Below, one piece after another: positions 32,148-44,534 of a DNA stretch of 64,000 nucleotides; position 1 is the first letter of the stretch; each line of letters starts with the position of its first letter. The stretch is from contig JAWQUS010000026.1 of assembly GCA_036365455.1 (NCBI GenBank), positions 11,116,001 through 11,180,000 of the forward strand, read 5' to 3'. The position numbers were made by a program, and so were the translations under genes. This stretch comes from Macrosoma leucophasiata (Eukaryota > Arthropoda > Insecta > Lepidoptera > Hedylidae). Below the pieces are notes generated by a model. The model was not told the DNA's origin. It did not search any database and worked only from the letters and a program-made list of their open reading frames with translations.

Positions 32148-32806
32148 CTATATGGTTCATCTTCTGAAAATGCTAAAACGGAATACTAGCACTGCGATTC
32201 AAAATGACTCTAACTCAAATAGACATCACCAAATGAGCGCCCATGTGTGTAACAAAAATTAAACATTTAACTCTCCTTATTTGTAAACAATGAAAACATA
32301 AATTACTTCCTAGTACCTAATAGTTTATCTAAGTAATATAATATAGTGGCATACGTAAATCTAACTTACGATCCAATTCAGAATGTTCGTCAGAATACGT
32401 TGTGTTGTCCGTTTTACGTAACGATCCCGTGTCAAGGACATCTGTTTCACTATGGCATGGTTCCAAACGATCTGTGCCAGCCTTTTTTCATTTTAACTTC
32501 ATTTTATTCAGAAATCTAAGAAAATGTATTGTTAATTAAGTCAGAATCACTTCATTTCTTAAATTTTGTCATCGATACTACTGACAACTAAATGAAAGAA
32601 CTTTGTTTTCTTTCTGCCATTTTTTTGTTAGAAATAGAAATAGAATCTTGGGATAGGTTTTATAATCAAAATTTTGCTTTGAATAACAAGCAATCTCCGC
32701 AAAGTATACGCATGTCTACAATTAATGTTGATCATTGACGGTAAAATAACAGGCTGAACGAAACAGGCAGCAGTCTTTTCTGGGCAACCTGTTAAACCTT
32801 TTCAAC
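32148..32806. other. unassigned sequence
   Basis: No feature recognised. Confidence 0.5.
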
Positions 32807-33053
32807 CTGGGGTGCGACCGCCTATCGACATTGCTGTCGTAATTGTCATTGCTGTCAAATTGTAAAGTCGACTGTTACTTCAAGTAAATAACAAAAATCG
32901 AAATAATCTACCATTATCGCTTGTTTATCACCTACGAAAGCGAGAACATAAATCAGATTATCACTATTACTTTTAAAGGAGCTACAAATCGACGTGAAAA
33001 TTTGACAGCAATGACAATGCCAACAGCAATTTTGATAGGCGGTCGCACCCCTG
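32807..33053. mobile_element. inverted-repeat element (MITE-like), about 247 bp
   Basis: Ends ggggtgcgaccgcctatc and its reverse complement. Similarity of the arms runs about 55 bp (cattgctgtcaaatt on one side, aatttgacagcaatg on the other). No coding capacity. Confidence 0.8.
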
Positions 33054-34627
33054 TTCCTGTATAAGAATATCTTAGCTTTTTTTCTATCTATTTTTTTTGT
33101 CAAATTGACTTACAGGACGTCTCGCGACGACGGCACTAGTCTACTTCACCGCAATTTCTGTACGCGCCATTGGGGATTATTGTAGCCTACGAAAGATTAA
33201 AAACAAAAACAAAAACTTTTGGGGTTTCATCAGAAAATCCTAAAGTACATAAATCAAAGATGATTTACAAAATAAAACATAATTATCACAATCCTAATTA
33301 ATAAGTAAATTATGTATGGATCGAGTTGAAACATGACAATTAGCTCATGGCCAAAATAAATAGAAACGCCAATGCAAAGTGTTTTCCTCAAGACCGTTAA
33401 AATTTAGATATTCTTTTTGACGTTATACATTTCCCTTTTGTGGTTGAACTTCCAACGGCTCTAAATTTGATGAGCGATGAATATTCAGTTTGAAAGTACA
33501 GTTTAATTAGGTCGTTGTAATGGAGTAACTTGGATAGTTTAGAACAAATTAAGTCGAATGTACAAAGACTGTTTGAAAATCTGAACATGACCTTAGTTCC
33601 TCTAAATTAATAAGTGGGATTATAATTTGAGGTTGATCAGGAAAAGACCAAGAATTTTTCTGCTTTGGTTGTTTGGCTTGAAGACATTGAAAGTAGGCAC
33701 TCAAAGTCTTTTTTGTGTCATAAAAGTCACGAGCCACCTGATGAGAAGTGGTTATTATCGCTTATTAACATTGGCAACACCAGGGAAAACATGCTATCAG
33801 CCCTGAAAGACATTTTGTTATATAGGCAACTGAACAATAGCGATCAAACTATTCCAGGGGGCCGACCGCCTAACTGTAAAAAGAAAGATTTAGTATAAAA
33901 TTATAACAGTATTACATTCTTTGTACAAATCCCAACAACTTTTATAAAACTTACTATTTACAAAAACGCAATATTAACGAAGATATTATGAAATTTCTTG
34001 AATTCGTCATTGATTTCGTAGGTACAACACAAGCGGGTGACGTCACAAGCAGGCACAATTTTGTATGATTACCGTAGATCGTTTCATAACTTGCAACTTT
34101 TGAATGGTGATTTCTCAAAAACTATAGTAAAAATATAGTATAGTTAAGTATAGACTAGTAGTTCAATGAAGATATTTACTAATATTTCATATACTTATTA
34201 AAATCACAATAAAAAAATACTAGTCAAATACTCTATATTCTATTCATGTTTATGACATCCATTAGGATCAAGACTAAAATTGTGTAAAAGTCTGGCACAA
34301 ATAACACCAACAATACACGCTCATTTTTTACATTTATCAAATAAAAAAAGTCTTTCTCTACTCTATAATTTTCCGCAATTCCGTTTACACCTCATTCCAT
34401 ACACATAAACGTATTTGCATTTGCCGCTTAATAACATACCAACGACGTACCCACGATATCGTAAATTTGACCGGAATAACCACTTAAATTTATTATTCGC
34501 GTTTATGTTGTGTTCTGCTTAAATTCAATATAGGGTTATAGGATTCCGTTGCAGATATTAAAAATGTGTTTGAAGGAAAATATGATTGCATTTCATATTA
34601 ACAGCAAAAAAAGTGATAATTAACGCA
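33054..34627. other. unassigned; LINE 3' scrap at 33705-33830
   Basis: 33725-33800 (gccacctgatgagaagtgg, ggcaacaccaggg) is a decayed relative of the LINE 3' block at 9400-9460. Nothing else recognised. Confidence 0.4.
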
Positions 34628-35042
34628 TGAGCAAACAAGCATATAGTTCACATTGATGGTGAGTGAATAATACTGCAGTCTCTAGAAATCTATATAAAAA
34701 CCAAAGATTCCAATGTAGATGCGTCGCTTCTGTGCCGGACATTAGCACCTAACTGGAACATAATAGCGCTAAACACAATCATATAACGCAGTGATTCCCA
34801 AAGTGGTCCATATAGACCCCCTGGGGTCCATGTGACACGATGGGGGTCTGCGTAGGCGTGAATAAAATTTGGAAATAGGGGAATGTGATAAAAATGTAGC
34901 AAAGAGGAAAAAAAACGGAAACCAGAAAAAAATTGATAGTAGTCTACAAGAAAAAATTGTTTGGGAACCTCTGATATAACGGAAAGTAGATTTGGTGATA
35001 TCTACGCCTTCGAGCTCCATCACGGAGCTGTACCACTAGTTG
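34628..35042 (+). repeat. 280-bp dispersed repeat split by a hAT-type MITE
   Basis: 34628-34780 is the first part of the repeat (agttcacattgatgg, tgcagtctctaga, gatgcgtcgc, gtgccgga), and 34982-35042 its end (tctacgccttcgagctcc...ctgtaccactag). The interruption is the element at 34789-34973. Confidence 0.75.
34789..34973. mobile_element. hAT-type MITE with exact 8-bp target duplication
   Basis: 185 bp. Ends cagtgattcccaaag and (reverse complement) cagaggttcccaaac, the hAT end type. Flanked by atataacg at 34781-34788 and 34974-34981, an exact 8-bp duplication, the hallmark of hAT integration. Confidence 0.95.
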
Positions 35043-35570
35043 AATCAAAGAAGACTTTTTAGAAAGACAAGAATGAGTAGCTTATATCTCAGTATTTAAT
35101 AATTTTAAAGCGATAAGCACCTTTTTGGAATATAAAAATAAAAAAGTACTGTTCTGCCTTTTTTGTTACCTGGTCCTTTTATTTTTCACCACGGAACCTT
35201 AAAGGCACAGTTTATTTACACTTGACATATTTTTATGGTACTGTATACGTTTAATGTTGTTACTTTATAGCCTTGGATTGAATTAGATCATTTGGCTTCA
35301 AGACTGCATCCCAATTTAAGTGCATTGAGCTCAAGCCACTCGAATTTCAGACTTGAACTAAATTGTTGTTTTATTGTAGGTTTATCGAATCGAAAAAACA
35401 ACATCACAAATCATCAAAGTTATTTTCAGTGAGTCTCATGTATCATTTCATAAAAAACCATTCTCGATAATTTTGTAGCTGGTGTTTTATGATTGTTAAT
35501 GATGAATATATGATAGATCATAGTATTAATGTAGATAACTTGAGTACTAGACAATACATGCAGTTATAGA
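35043..35570. other. unassigned sequence
   Basis: No feature recognised. Confidence 0.5.
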
Positions 35571-35927
35571 TATAATGGCAGCTCATTATATGTCCCACTG
35601 CTAGGCACGAGTCTCTCCCGTTTTTGGGGGGGAGGCCTGGAGCTTACTCCCCCACGCTGCTCCAATGCGGGTTGGTGGAGATACGGGTTAGTGGCCAACC
35701 CACTGTCGGATATTTTCAAACAGACCATAAGGCCTCCGACAAAGTTTAACGACTGCTATCTATCGATATCAACCGGGACCGAAGGCTTAACGTGTCCTCC
35801 GAAGCACGGAGACGCGCATTTTAATTTGCCACTAGCGGTCACCCATCACACACCCAACCGCGACCGTATCGCTTAACCGAGTAGATCGCTTACGATCTAC
35901 ACCAGCCGTGGGGCAGAGCGCGCTTCA
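35571..35927 (-). mobile_element. 5S rRNA-derived SINE, copy 4
   Basis: Minus-strand copy, more diverged than copies 1, 2 and 5. It ends (plus) gggcagagcgcgctt. Body blocks ggaggcctggagcttactcc and gatagattgcagt-like region conserved. Confidence 0.88.
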
Positions 35928-35955
35928 ATGATGCAGTTATATGATGTATTCACAT

Positions 35956-36151
35956 AACTATTTTTACGGATTTATCTCGCGTATATTAAAGTAAAATGAT
36001 TTTTAAAATCAACCCGACGTTTCGGTCGCTTTTCAGCTTCCGTGGTCCCGGGCAGACGTGGTCACGGAAGCTGAAAAGCGACCGAAACGTCGGGTTGATT
36101 TTAAAAATCATTTTAGTTTAATATACGCGAGATAAATCCGTAAAAATAGTT
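35956..36151. mobile_element. near-perfect palindrome, 89-bp arms
   Basis: Arms 35956-36044 and 36063-36151 are reverse complements with one mismatch, around an 18-nt centre (gtcccgggcagacgtggt). Contains accgaaacgtcgggttg, seen in snap-back MITEs of insects. No coding capacity. Confidence 0.92.
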
Positions 36152-36743
36152 TTATTTCAATGAGTGTAGCTCGCGAAAACCTAAGAACATATCATATTCA
36201 AATAACGTAACATGAATCATAACTTCACATCTGTATTTATTGAAGGAGTAGACTAAGACGAATCTTGCATACGTATGCATAATGCAAATACCCACGATTC
36301 GTCAGTTGACGTTTTGACTAACGTGTCTGTAATAATGACAGATTACCTGTTCAAATTTTCGAATTATTCGATTTAAAGTATTACAAAAGATTTACTCAAT
36401 CAACAGAAACGTTACTAAAGTTTCATAATAAGAAATCTTAACCTCTTAAAATCTCTTAACCTCTCTTGACGTTTCCATTATTAAAATTATTATGCTCAGT
36501 CGGAAAATGGAATAAAAGGTTATCGCGGCCATGACAAATGGTAGTGGAGATGTCTCTTCTGTCGAAATTACTTTTTTTGACGTTCGATTCATTTCAGATT
36601 TTTTTCTAGCTGCGCTAAGATTCGTTGTTGCAAAAAGCTGTAACATTATGTATTTGACGCACAAGTTTTGCATCTATCATCAAAGGCATTTTTTTAACCA
36701 AATTTTGGACGCATTTGGTACAAATCAAGTTTCTTAAATCTAT
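36152..36743. other. unassigned; decayed T1 SINE piece at 36255-36350
   Basis: aatacccacgattcgtcag and gttttgactaacgtgtctg match the minus-strand body of the T1 SINE. A short open frame at 36531-36737 has no recognisable product. Confidence 0.4.
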
Positions 36744-37030
36744 TCTTTTTTATGTAATAGAAGTAGCAAATCAGCATGCAGTTCACATTGATGTTAAGTG
36801 ATGAATGCAGCCTATAGACACTAACACAAAGACCAAGGTCAAAATGCAGATGCGTTACCTCCTGATGCCTAAGGTGTTATGCCTCTGTGCCGGAAATTAC
36901 AGGGCCGTACATTACCACCTGACCGGAACACGGTAGTGCTGAACACTACCATTTAGCGGCAAGTATATTAGGTAATGCGGTGGTGCCTATGCCCGCGAGC
37001 TCCGTCACTGGAGCTCTACGACTAGTAAAA
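36744..37030 (+). repeat. 280-bp dispersed repeat, reference copy
   Basis: Full copy: starts ttttttatgtaatagaagtg, then catgcagttcacattgatg, ggtgttatgcctctgtgccg, attaccacctgaccggaac, and ends ctctacgactagtaaaa. No internal pol III boxes and no inverted ends seen, so the class (SINE, LINE end or other) is open. A scrap of the same repeat lies at 37138-37215. Confidence 0.8.
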
Positions 37031-37333
37031 TTTTTGTTGTCATATTTTTAATTTGACTTAGACTTCGCAATATTTCGAACCAGTGACTTCAGGATAATTA
37101 GCCACTTTGCGATGACTAGTATTTTATTATTATACGTCTGTGCCGGAAATCAGAGCCGTAAATTACCACCTGACCAGAAAACGATTACGTTGAACACTGC
37201 CATTTAGCGGCAAGTTCCTTAAACTATTCAATGGCATAATTGTAACACAATGAAAAGTGATGATGATGAGTGATGAACTTAATTCTTTTATTTTCATCCC
37301 TGAGCCAATTATTATATTAGTATTATATCTAAG

Positions 37334-37697
37334 AAGCGCGCATGGCCCAGCGGCTGGTGTAGATCGTAAGCGATCTGCTCGGTTAAGCACTACGGGCGCG
37401 GTCGGGTAGTGTGATGGGTGACCGCTAAAGGCAAATTAAATGCGCGTTTCCGTGCTTCGGAGGGCACGTTAAGCCGTCGGTCCCGGTTGCTATCGATGGA
37501 TAGCAGTCGTTAAACCTTGTCGGAGGCCTTATGGGCGGTTTGAAAACATCCGACAGTGGGTTGGCCACTAACCCACCTACACCAATCCGCATTGGAGCAG
37601 CGTGGTGGAGTAAGCTCCAGGCCTCCCTCCAAAAAAGGGGAGAGACTCGTGCCCAGCAGTGGGACGTATAATGGGTTGCCATTATTATTATTATTAT
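37334..37697 (+). mobile_element. 5S rRNA-derived SINE, copy 5
   Basis: Full length and close to copies 1 and 2; the body lacks a few bases of the ccacccacc stretch. Tail of (att)n merges with tatatatta. Confidence 0.92.
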
Positions 37698-39046
37698 ATT
37701 ATATATATTATATATTTATATTATATACCTAATATTAGCAACACAAACTTAGTTTAAATAAGACGTGAAATGTTAACCCTCCAACTGTTTGCAACGCAGT
37801 GGGAGTAAACCCACTCCGTTACGAACAGTTCCTATTTAAATTCAAATCTTGGAGTTTAAATGTATGAACTTACAGAGTCACGTTCTCAGTAAATGTCAAA
37901 ACTTCTGCAAGATGAACCCTTAAATGAGAAATGAAGATCCCATGTTTGAAAAATTATTTAATTTGGCTGCTCTTTTTTGTTTTATGCAGGGTGGACAAGA
38001 TAATATTGATACAATATTATTTAAATTGAGTAAAGTACCGCTGCGTAGAACGGAACAGTCATGAAGAAAAACAGTTTTTCTTTAATTTCACCAAATTTAA
38101 TTCTTGGTGAAGATGTTTTTATTACGAATCAGAAGCTCTTACTAAATGAATACCTACACAAGATGTCCAGTAAGTAGTACGACAAAGTATTGGATGAGAG
38201 CCTAGGTTGGAACCTACCTAAACAATGTCAAATATATTCTGAAAATATCACTGATTCTCAACTTTTATAATTTTTGGTACAATGCCAAATAATCATTATC
38301 TTGCACCATCTCGATAAAAAAAGAACACATAAAGGTTACTTTAACTGTCTTTTTTATGAAGAGATAAAAATTATAATCTGGCGCAGAGGGATTTTTGGTT
38401 ACAGTTTTCTGTGGCTAAGCTACAAGTTAGTTTTATCAGATTTTCAAAAAATGCGTCATACAAATAATTTTGATAATTTCATAATCTTTCTGTTCGTATA
38501 ATGATGAACACAAATGTCATGAAATACCAACTAACAACCAGTATTTTCAATTAATGTCGTATTTTCTTGTCCAATCTGTATAATTGCATTTAATTTATTA
38601 GCCTTATAATTATTCATAGCTAAGTTAATTTTGTAATTGAAAGTATCTGCCATAGCACACTTAAATTTGACAAATGATAAGTTTGGATTATCCGGCGGGT
38701 AATAATTGGAAGCAAAGAAAGCTTTTATTCAAAATTAGTTTCAAGTAAGTTTGTTCTCATGTTCAAATAGGTTGAATATTTGTTGTTGAAAATAGATAAA
38801 GAAATTAAAGAAAAGAAGTTTAATTTTCACCGATTTTTTTGTGAAACAAACATGTAGTTCACTTAGATGATAATGTGCGATGATAGTGGAGTTGTAAATG
38901 TAAGCATAATTTATCTTATCTACCATAAAATGGTAGCGCTCAAGGTTATTGAATTTCGGTGAAATGGAACGTTATATCTCGCATAGAAGCAAAATATTGT
39001 AGTTCTGAGTTAAAACATGATACATACACCAACAATAAATATCGCA
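37698..39046. other. unassigned A+T-rich sequence
   Basis: No gene or repeat recognised over about 1.35 kb. Confidence 0.5.
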
Positions 39047-39261
39047 CATAGATCTTAAGAAGCAGACTTCGGCTTATTTCGGGTCTATAGAGCGTTATCT
39101 CTTTCGCACCTTACCTATGTGACGTTTGTCGACCATGTTGATCAAGTTTTGACCAATAACGGACTCTCAGTGCTTATGTAGGCAGTGTGCAGCAGAGATA
39201 ACGCTACACAAAGAAACTAGCCGATTGTCTCTTTCGTAGGCTCGATGTGCAATATTTTTGC
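39047..39261. mobile_element. inverted-repeat element, about 215 bp
   Basis: Left end aaatatcgcacatagat...agacttcggc pairs with the right end gccgattgtctctttcgtag...gatgtgcaatattt. The interior has a second pair (gagcgttatctct / agagataacgct). The right end recurs at 10005-10060. Confidence 0.65.
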
Positions 39262-39986
39262 TGCGTCCTGTAAATTGATATGTTTATGTAGCTTGATTTT
39301 TTTCTGCTGCATATTTTATACATACATAATAGACAAGATCTTACAAACTTTTACGATATCATATATCACAGAGAACTAAACTTAAAATTACTTACATTTT
39401 AAGCTGCCGCACACAAACTTCCTTGTTGCTAGCTACAGTCTGTGAAATAATACATAAGCGTGCCAATTTAGCTTTAAGCTCAGCGTACACTAAATTAAAT
39501 GTCTCTAAAGAAATTATTAAAAGAAATAAGGAAAATGGTGAAAAATAAACCGTTTGGACAGGATTTGAACTTCCAACTTCAAATCAAAGTGAACATTTAC
39601 CTTTAAATCTTTGGATAATGTGAAAACTATAATACAAGCTATATATAACAAGGAAACGGTTCAAAACTTCATAAAAAAATATTTTATTGCCTGTAATTAT
39701 AAAACAGGCATATCTCCAAAAAAAATTCAATACACATTATGCTTTTAAGTCTTTATGATCCACAGGTTGTATTAATCAATAATTCCGCTACATTCTGCTT
39801 TATAAATAAAAAAGTTCTTATACAAAGACTAATATACAACCCTTAAGCCTTAGCCTTGAACTAAAAAAACTGTAGATATTCAAAGGGTTTTTAACATAAA
39901 CGAATAGTGATGACATGGTGAAACACACACTGAAAATTTCTATGGAAAAAAAAAGAAAAATCGATCCTTGACTCTTAGCACAATTC
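39262..39986. other. unassigned A+T-rich sequence
   Basis: No feature recognised. Confidence 0.5.
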
Positions 39987-40434
39987 TAAGCCTGGGTTGC
40001 ACCACGATATTTGTTAAAGTTATTATGACATTTCACATCCTTCTCTAACTTAAAGAAATCTGTTAAAGTTTTTTTTTATGTAATGAAAGTGGCAAATAAG
40101 CATGCAGTTCACATTGATGTTAAGTGATGACTGCAGCCTATAGACACCCACACAGTGACCAGAGGTCAAAATGCAGATGCGCTGCCACTCCTAAGGTGTT
40201 ATGCCTCTGTGCCGGAAATTACAGGGCCGTACATTACCACCTGACCAGAACACGATAGTGCTGAATACCTCCATTTAGCGGCAAGTATATTAGGTAATGC
40301 GGTGGTGCCTACGGCCGCAAACTCCGTCACTGGGGCTCTACCACGAGTAAAAAACCACCAGGAAAAGTTCCACCACGATATTTGTTAAAGTTACAATAAC
40401 TTTGACAAATATCGTGGTGCAACTCAGGCTAAGT
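39987..40434. mobile_element. inverted-repeat element split by the 280-bp repeat
   Basis: Ends agcctgggttgcaccacgat (39989 on) and its near-exact inverse ending at 40431. The arms run about 36 bp. Inside lies a complete 280-bp repeat (40071-40354), inserted later. Next to it is an extra palindrome made of the arm sequence itself (40371-40424). Confidence 0.8.
40071..40354 (+). repeat. 280-bp dispersed repeat, full copy, nested
   Basis: Very similar to 36744-37030 from tttttatgtaatgaaagtgg to ctctaccacgagtaaaa. It lies inside the inverted-repeat element 39987-40434. Confidence 0.85.
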
Positions 40435-41243
40435 TATAAATAATAAAACAAGTATTTCAGTTTTTTTTTTATATTTAATCTAGGGGGGAGGGGGAATTTT
40501 ATAGTTCCCAAACGACTTGGTCGGGTGTGCGCATACCTTTGCCCCATCACTGTTTGTATCATACTGCAAACTTTATACTTAACTGCAAAGTAGTACTTCA
40601 TGCAATACTGTACAAGAACTATTGTAAATCTCACGGGAAGTCATGTGTGAGTTATAGATAAAGAATTTTGTTTAAATCACTTCAGTTTAAATAGACTTTT
40701 AAAGCGCATACTGTAGAAAATCTGTGTTAATTTATTTAAAAATTACTCATTAACAACTAAAGCCCACTGAGCTGTGTTTGTTTATACGTTTTCTTATCAT
40801 TATATACTAATACCTACTGTGATTTTTCTTACACACACTATAATTATATTTTGTCATTACAACACACACATTTAATTTTTTGTATAAAGACAATAATATA
40901 TATTTTATAGATTAAAATAATAAAAGTAATTAATAGATCGCTAATAACAGTCCTAATTTAGATCATTACCAAACAATGTACGAAATAAACGGGTACGTAA
41001 ACATAGATTGCTATTTTGAGCTCAAATTGCCTCTTAAATAGTAGGTGATAATGAAATAATGTTTTGATTTCATTTGAATTACGCATTCACGCTTTCATAA
41101 TCTCTTTTGTTTTGTTTTCGTGTTTCTCCTTAAATGTTTGTTTTGGAATAATATTAACCGAGTTATGTTCCTGAATAAATTGTTTCGTGCGAATATTTTG
41201 GTGTAAAATATTTTTGTGTCCATTTTTTTAACAATTTAGTGAA
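40435..41243. other. unassigned A+T-rich sequence
   Basis: No feature recognised. Confidence 0.5.
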
Positions 41244-42430
41244 ATGGGAAATATGGTCCCTTATAAAGGTCTTGTCAGCATTCTTAACGAATCACCGATG
41301 AACCGCTGTTTCCAAGTGAGCCTAAATGCTGAATGGAGCAGGTGGCGCTTTCAGAAAGATGGTCTACCTCCAGGAAGAGTTTTAGCACCGATCCTAATCA
41401 TATTTGACGACCCGGTTGGTCCAGCGGTGTGAGATGGCCGTTTGATTCGAAAGGTTGCGGGTTCGATCCACGCACTGGGACAAATTTTTGTATGGCTTAC
41501 AGATATTTGTTTCGGGTCTGGGTGTTTGTGTATGATACAACGGCACCCACGACACAGGTTTACAACTACTGTGGGGCTGTGAGTGTAAGCGAATTTTATT
41601 TTATTATTATTATATGCACAAACGACCTACCCCGCTCTGTTTCATACATACACACTTTGCTTCATATATGCCGACGACTTGGTTCTGACTTCCGCAAGCT
41701 ACCCTATATAATAACATAATCCCAATCACTACATGCACACCTACAGGAAGAGCTTCCTCCAGGTCTCGATCTGCAATGGCCAATCTGGAGTTCACATAAC
41801 TGTGCAACTGGGGCTTTTATTCACATATGGAGCAGTGTCGGTCTTCGGCGGTGTCGTGTGACGGGTTGCTCACTTCCCTTCAAAATGGTCGAGGAGAGCA
41901 ATGGCTGCCACATGCGTCTTACTCGTGAACGGGTACTGATTGTGGGGACTGGTCTGTTATGATTTGCGGGTGTTATATTCTATCACGATATTAAGCTGTT
42001 GATGGGTATTTGTGTATAAACAATATGCAAATATTTATATGCCATGGCCGTTCACATTATCTTTATTCTATGTAATAATATTTGTATTCAATCTAAGGTT
42101 TTGACAAAAGAGCAACACGCTGAGTTTGTTGGGTAGCGGAGTTCTTCTCAGTAGTGCCTGCACTTGGAACTCTGCTAAGTGAATGACTATGATTATGACG
42201 AACAGATTTTTCTTTTTCTTCTATGAAGAAATTGAAAAATTTGATGATTTACGTATCGATTAAATATTATTATTAAATTGGTATTTATTAATACCTATTG
42301 GATTATTATTATAAGTCATTCTCACTAGGTAGCTTATAACCCGACAATGCAAAAGTGTCCTTGTAGACCAATTTGAAATAAATGATTTGAATTTTGATTT
42401 TTGAAGTTTGTGACAGCATTGGGACCCATG
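41244..42430 (+). pseudogene. LINE RT fragment split by a SINE
   Basis: 41260-41405 reads SRWRFQKDGLPPGRVLAP, the RT motif-B region. After the SINE the reading resumes as CTNDLP and, one frame on, YADDLVLTSAS (41660-41700), the catalytic block. 41790-42200 matches the inverse of 46336-46720 (gtcgaggagagcaatggctg, gagttcttctcagtagtg). The 3' end carries aaataaatgatttgaatttt (42376-42396). Many lesions; a dead fragment. Confidence 0.75.
41409..41614 (+). mobile_element. tRNA-derived SINE (family T2), copy 1
   Basis: Head gacccggttggtccagcggt (A box) and gcgggttcgatccacgc (B box), body tttcgggtctgggtgtttg, and an att-rich tail. It interrupts the LINE RT between motif B and the TNDLP stretch. 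Confidence 0.88.
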
Positions 42431-43394
42431 GCAAACCTTGCAACACATGCTCCAATCCCCATATTGTCCACTAACTCGAAAGAAAAAGAAGATTCAAGAA
42501 TCAAAGCTTAGACGATTCCCAAGGCGTAGAAATAGCGACTGACTAGTACTAAATCTATAAGTTAATAAATCAAATAAGATTTTAAAAATAGATGCGCACT
42601 GCCACCTCTAATTTGTATGTACGTTAATGTGTATATAGAAATTAACACGGTAATTTGTTTCCACTGCCACTTCTATAATATTGAAAAATCTCACATAAAA
42701 AAGTTTTAATAGTGAATATTAAAGTTTGGCAACATGCGGTATGATCGGTTTATCCTAAATAAATATCTATTTTAATAACCCGCAAACGAATTAACAGAAT
42801 TGGGTCAATTTACAACTCGTTACATCAGTGAATGATTGATCGTTTTGTAAATAAACATTGGTTACTCATCGAAATTTTAAGAGTATTTATGTTTTTATCA
42901 ATAGTCTTAGTTGCCCGTTGCTACGTCTATTTGTATTTTAGAATATGAAAACTACTGAGGCTATAGATACTTCTAAGAGACTTTGAAGTTTATAAGGAAG
43001 TCCAGCCATTCAATAAACGAAACAAACAATAATATAGACGCCGCGACTACATATTATAAGGATTTATTTATTACAGCCATACGTAGATGTACACTCGAAG
43101 CAATTTATGCTATAATATTGCAATGATATTGCACTGTTGGCACTAAAATCAGAAAACTGCACAATTTTTATCCACTTTAAAGACAATTTTGTGCAATTGA
43201 ATGATTTTCTATATTGTGTGAAGATAAAGGAGCGAAATTTACAAATTTACGTCTATTTTCTTAAATTATTTGTAAAATATACAAAATATACTTGTATTTC
43301 CTTTTAACGACGTGGTATTACCTAATATAATTCGTTGTACGGAACCCTTAATATCTGTAATATCACGAGGTAATCGAGTTTCATAGAATCGACG
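42431..43394. other. unassigned A+T-rich sequence
   Basis: No feature recognised. Confidence 0.5.
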
Positions 43395-44195
43395 ATCTAA
43401 GTGATGTTAGAGTGTTTTCTTGCTTACTTTTAGTGGCGTACTACCTTGATTGTCAGATCTTTGTTTTGTCTGACGTCGAAGATTTTGGGATAACCTTCGT
43501 CAAGTTTTCGAGTGATCTTTTAATAGTAAAATCCTTGAAGCTACGATGTTGTTTTTCGGAGATAAATAAAAAATACGGTTGGGTAGTAGGTATATGATTG
43601 GTGAGTATCTCATTTTATGCTCGTTATTGTACACAATATTACCAGCGAACTAGATTCTAAGCAAAATATTTTTATGGGTTTACCTGTAAAAGGGAGCTAC
43701 AGAAATATTTTGGGGTTTTTTTTTTCAAAATATGATATTATTATAATACTGTAGGTCGTTATAATGTAGGGATAGGGGAGTGGAAATGACTGATGGTCTG
43801 CAATAATTTTTTTGTTTGGGTTAATCTTCTATATCTTATAAAGAAATTACACGAAAATTGTAATATAAAATTATGTGGTATATAAAATTAAATGTAATTT
43901 AATATTTCCGCTTTAACCCATGATAACGATGAGTATACAATAAGGTATTTTTTCAAGACAACTGGAGCTAAAAAATCTTTCATACTACATAGAGAATTCA
44001 GAGAGAATCGACGTTTAAAATGGTCTTGAGCGTTTTTCTTCTTTACTTTTAGTGGTGTCTGTCTTGATTGTCAGTTCTTTTGTTTCGCGGTGACATCGAC
44101 GATTCTTGGGGTTACCTTCGTCAAGTTTACAAGTGATCTTATTTATGAATAGTAAAATCCTTGAAGCTACGAGGCTGGTTTGAAGTTGAAAATGG
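43395..44195 (+). repeat. direct duplication, two ~180-bp copies
   Basis: 43410-43580 and 44025-44195 share tactttta(gtgg), cttgattgtcag, tttgttt, accttcgtcaagttt, agtgatctt and tagtaaaatccttgaagcta. Spacing is about 615 bp. The reading frames are not conserved between copies, so it looks non-coding. Confidence 0.7.
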
Positions 44196-44534
44196 AAGTT
44201 TGAAATTTTTCGCAGATATATAACATTTTTGTTCATGGGCAGTGTTATATTTTTGTGCAGCCTTCATTTACAAAAGTTATCAAAAGTATAAAAAAATTGT
44301 AGTACACTTAATTGTATAGAAAAATTCCTATATATGTAGAAATTTTCAGAGATTTATCTCGAATACCTTTCTTAAATCCGAAGATGAAAATAAAAACGGA
44401 TAGATTACATTTATTTGGGTGGGATGCATATTTGTGACTGATTCTCGTAAAAATGCATACCTCCAATCGTTCTCTTCTATCCAAGTTCAGAAATCACATG
44501 TCCAAAAAGATCAATGTAATCTTATTAAATAGGT

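Noticed and set aside
36531..36737. 68-codon open frame
   Set aside because: No family recognised and no supporting context.
43412..43597. SDVEDFG peptide compared with SDVDNFG at 62.94 kb
   Set aside because: Similarity covers only seven residues and the duplicate at 44 kb does not keep the frame.
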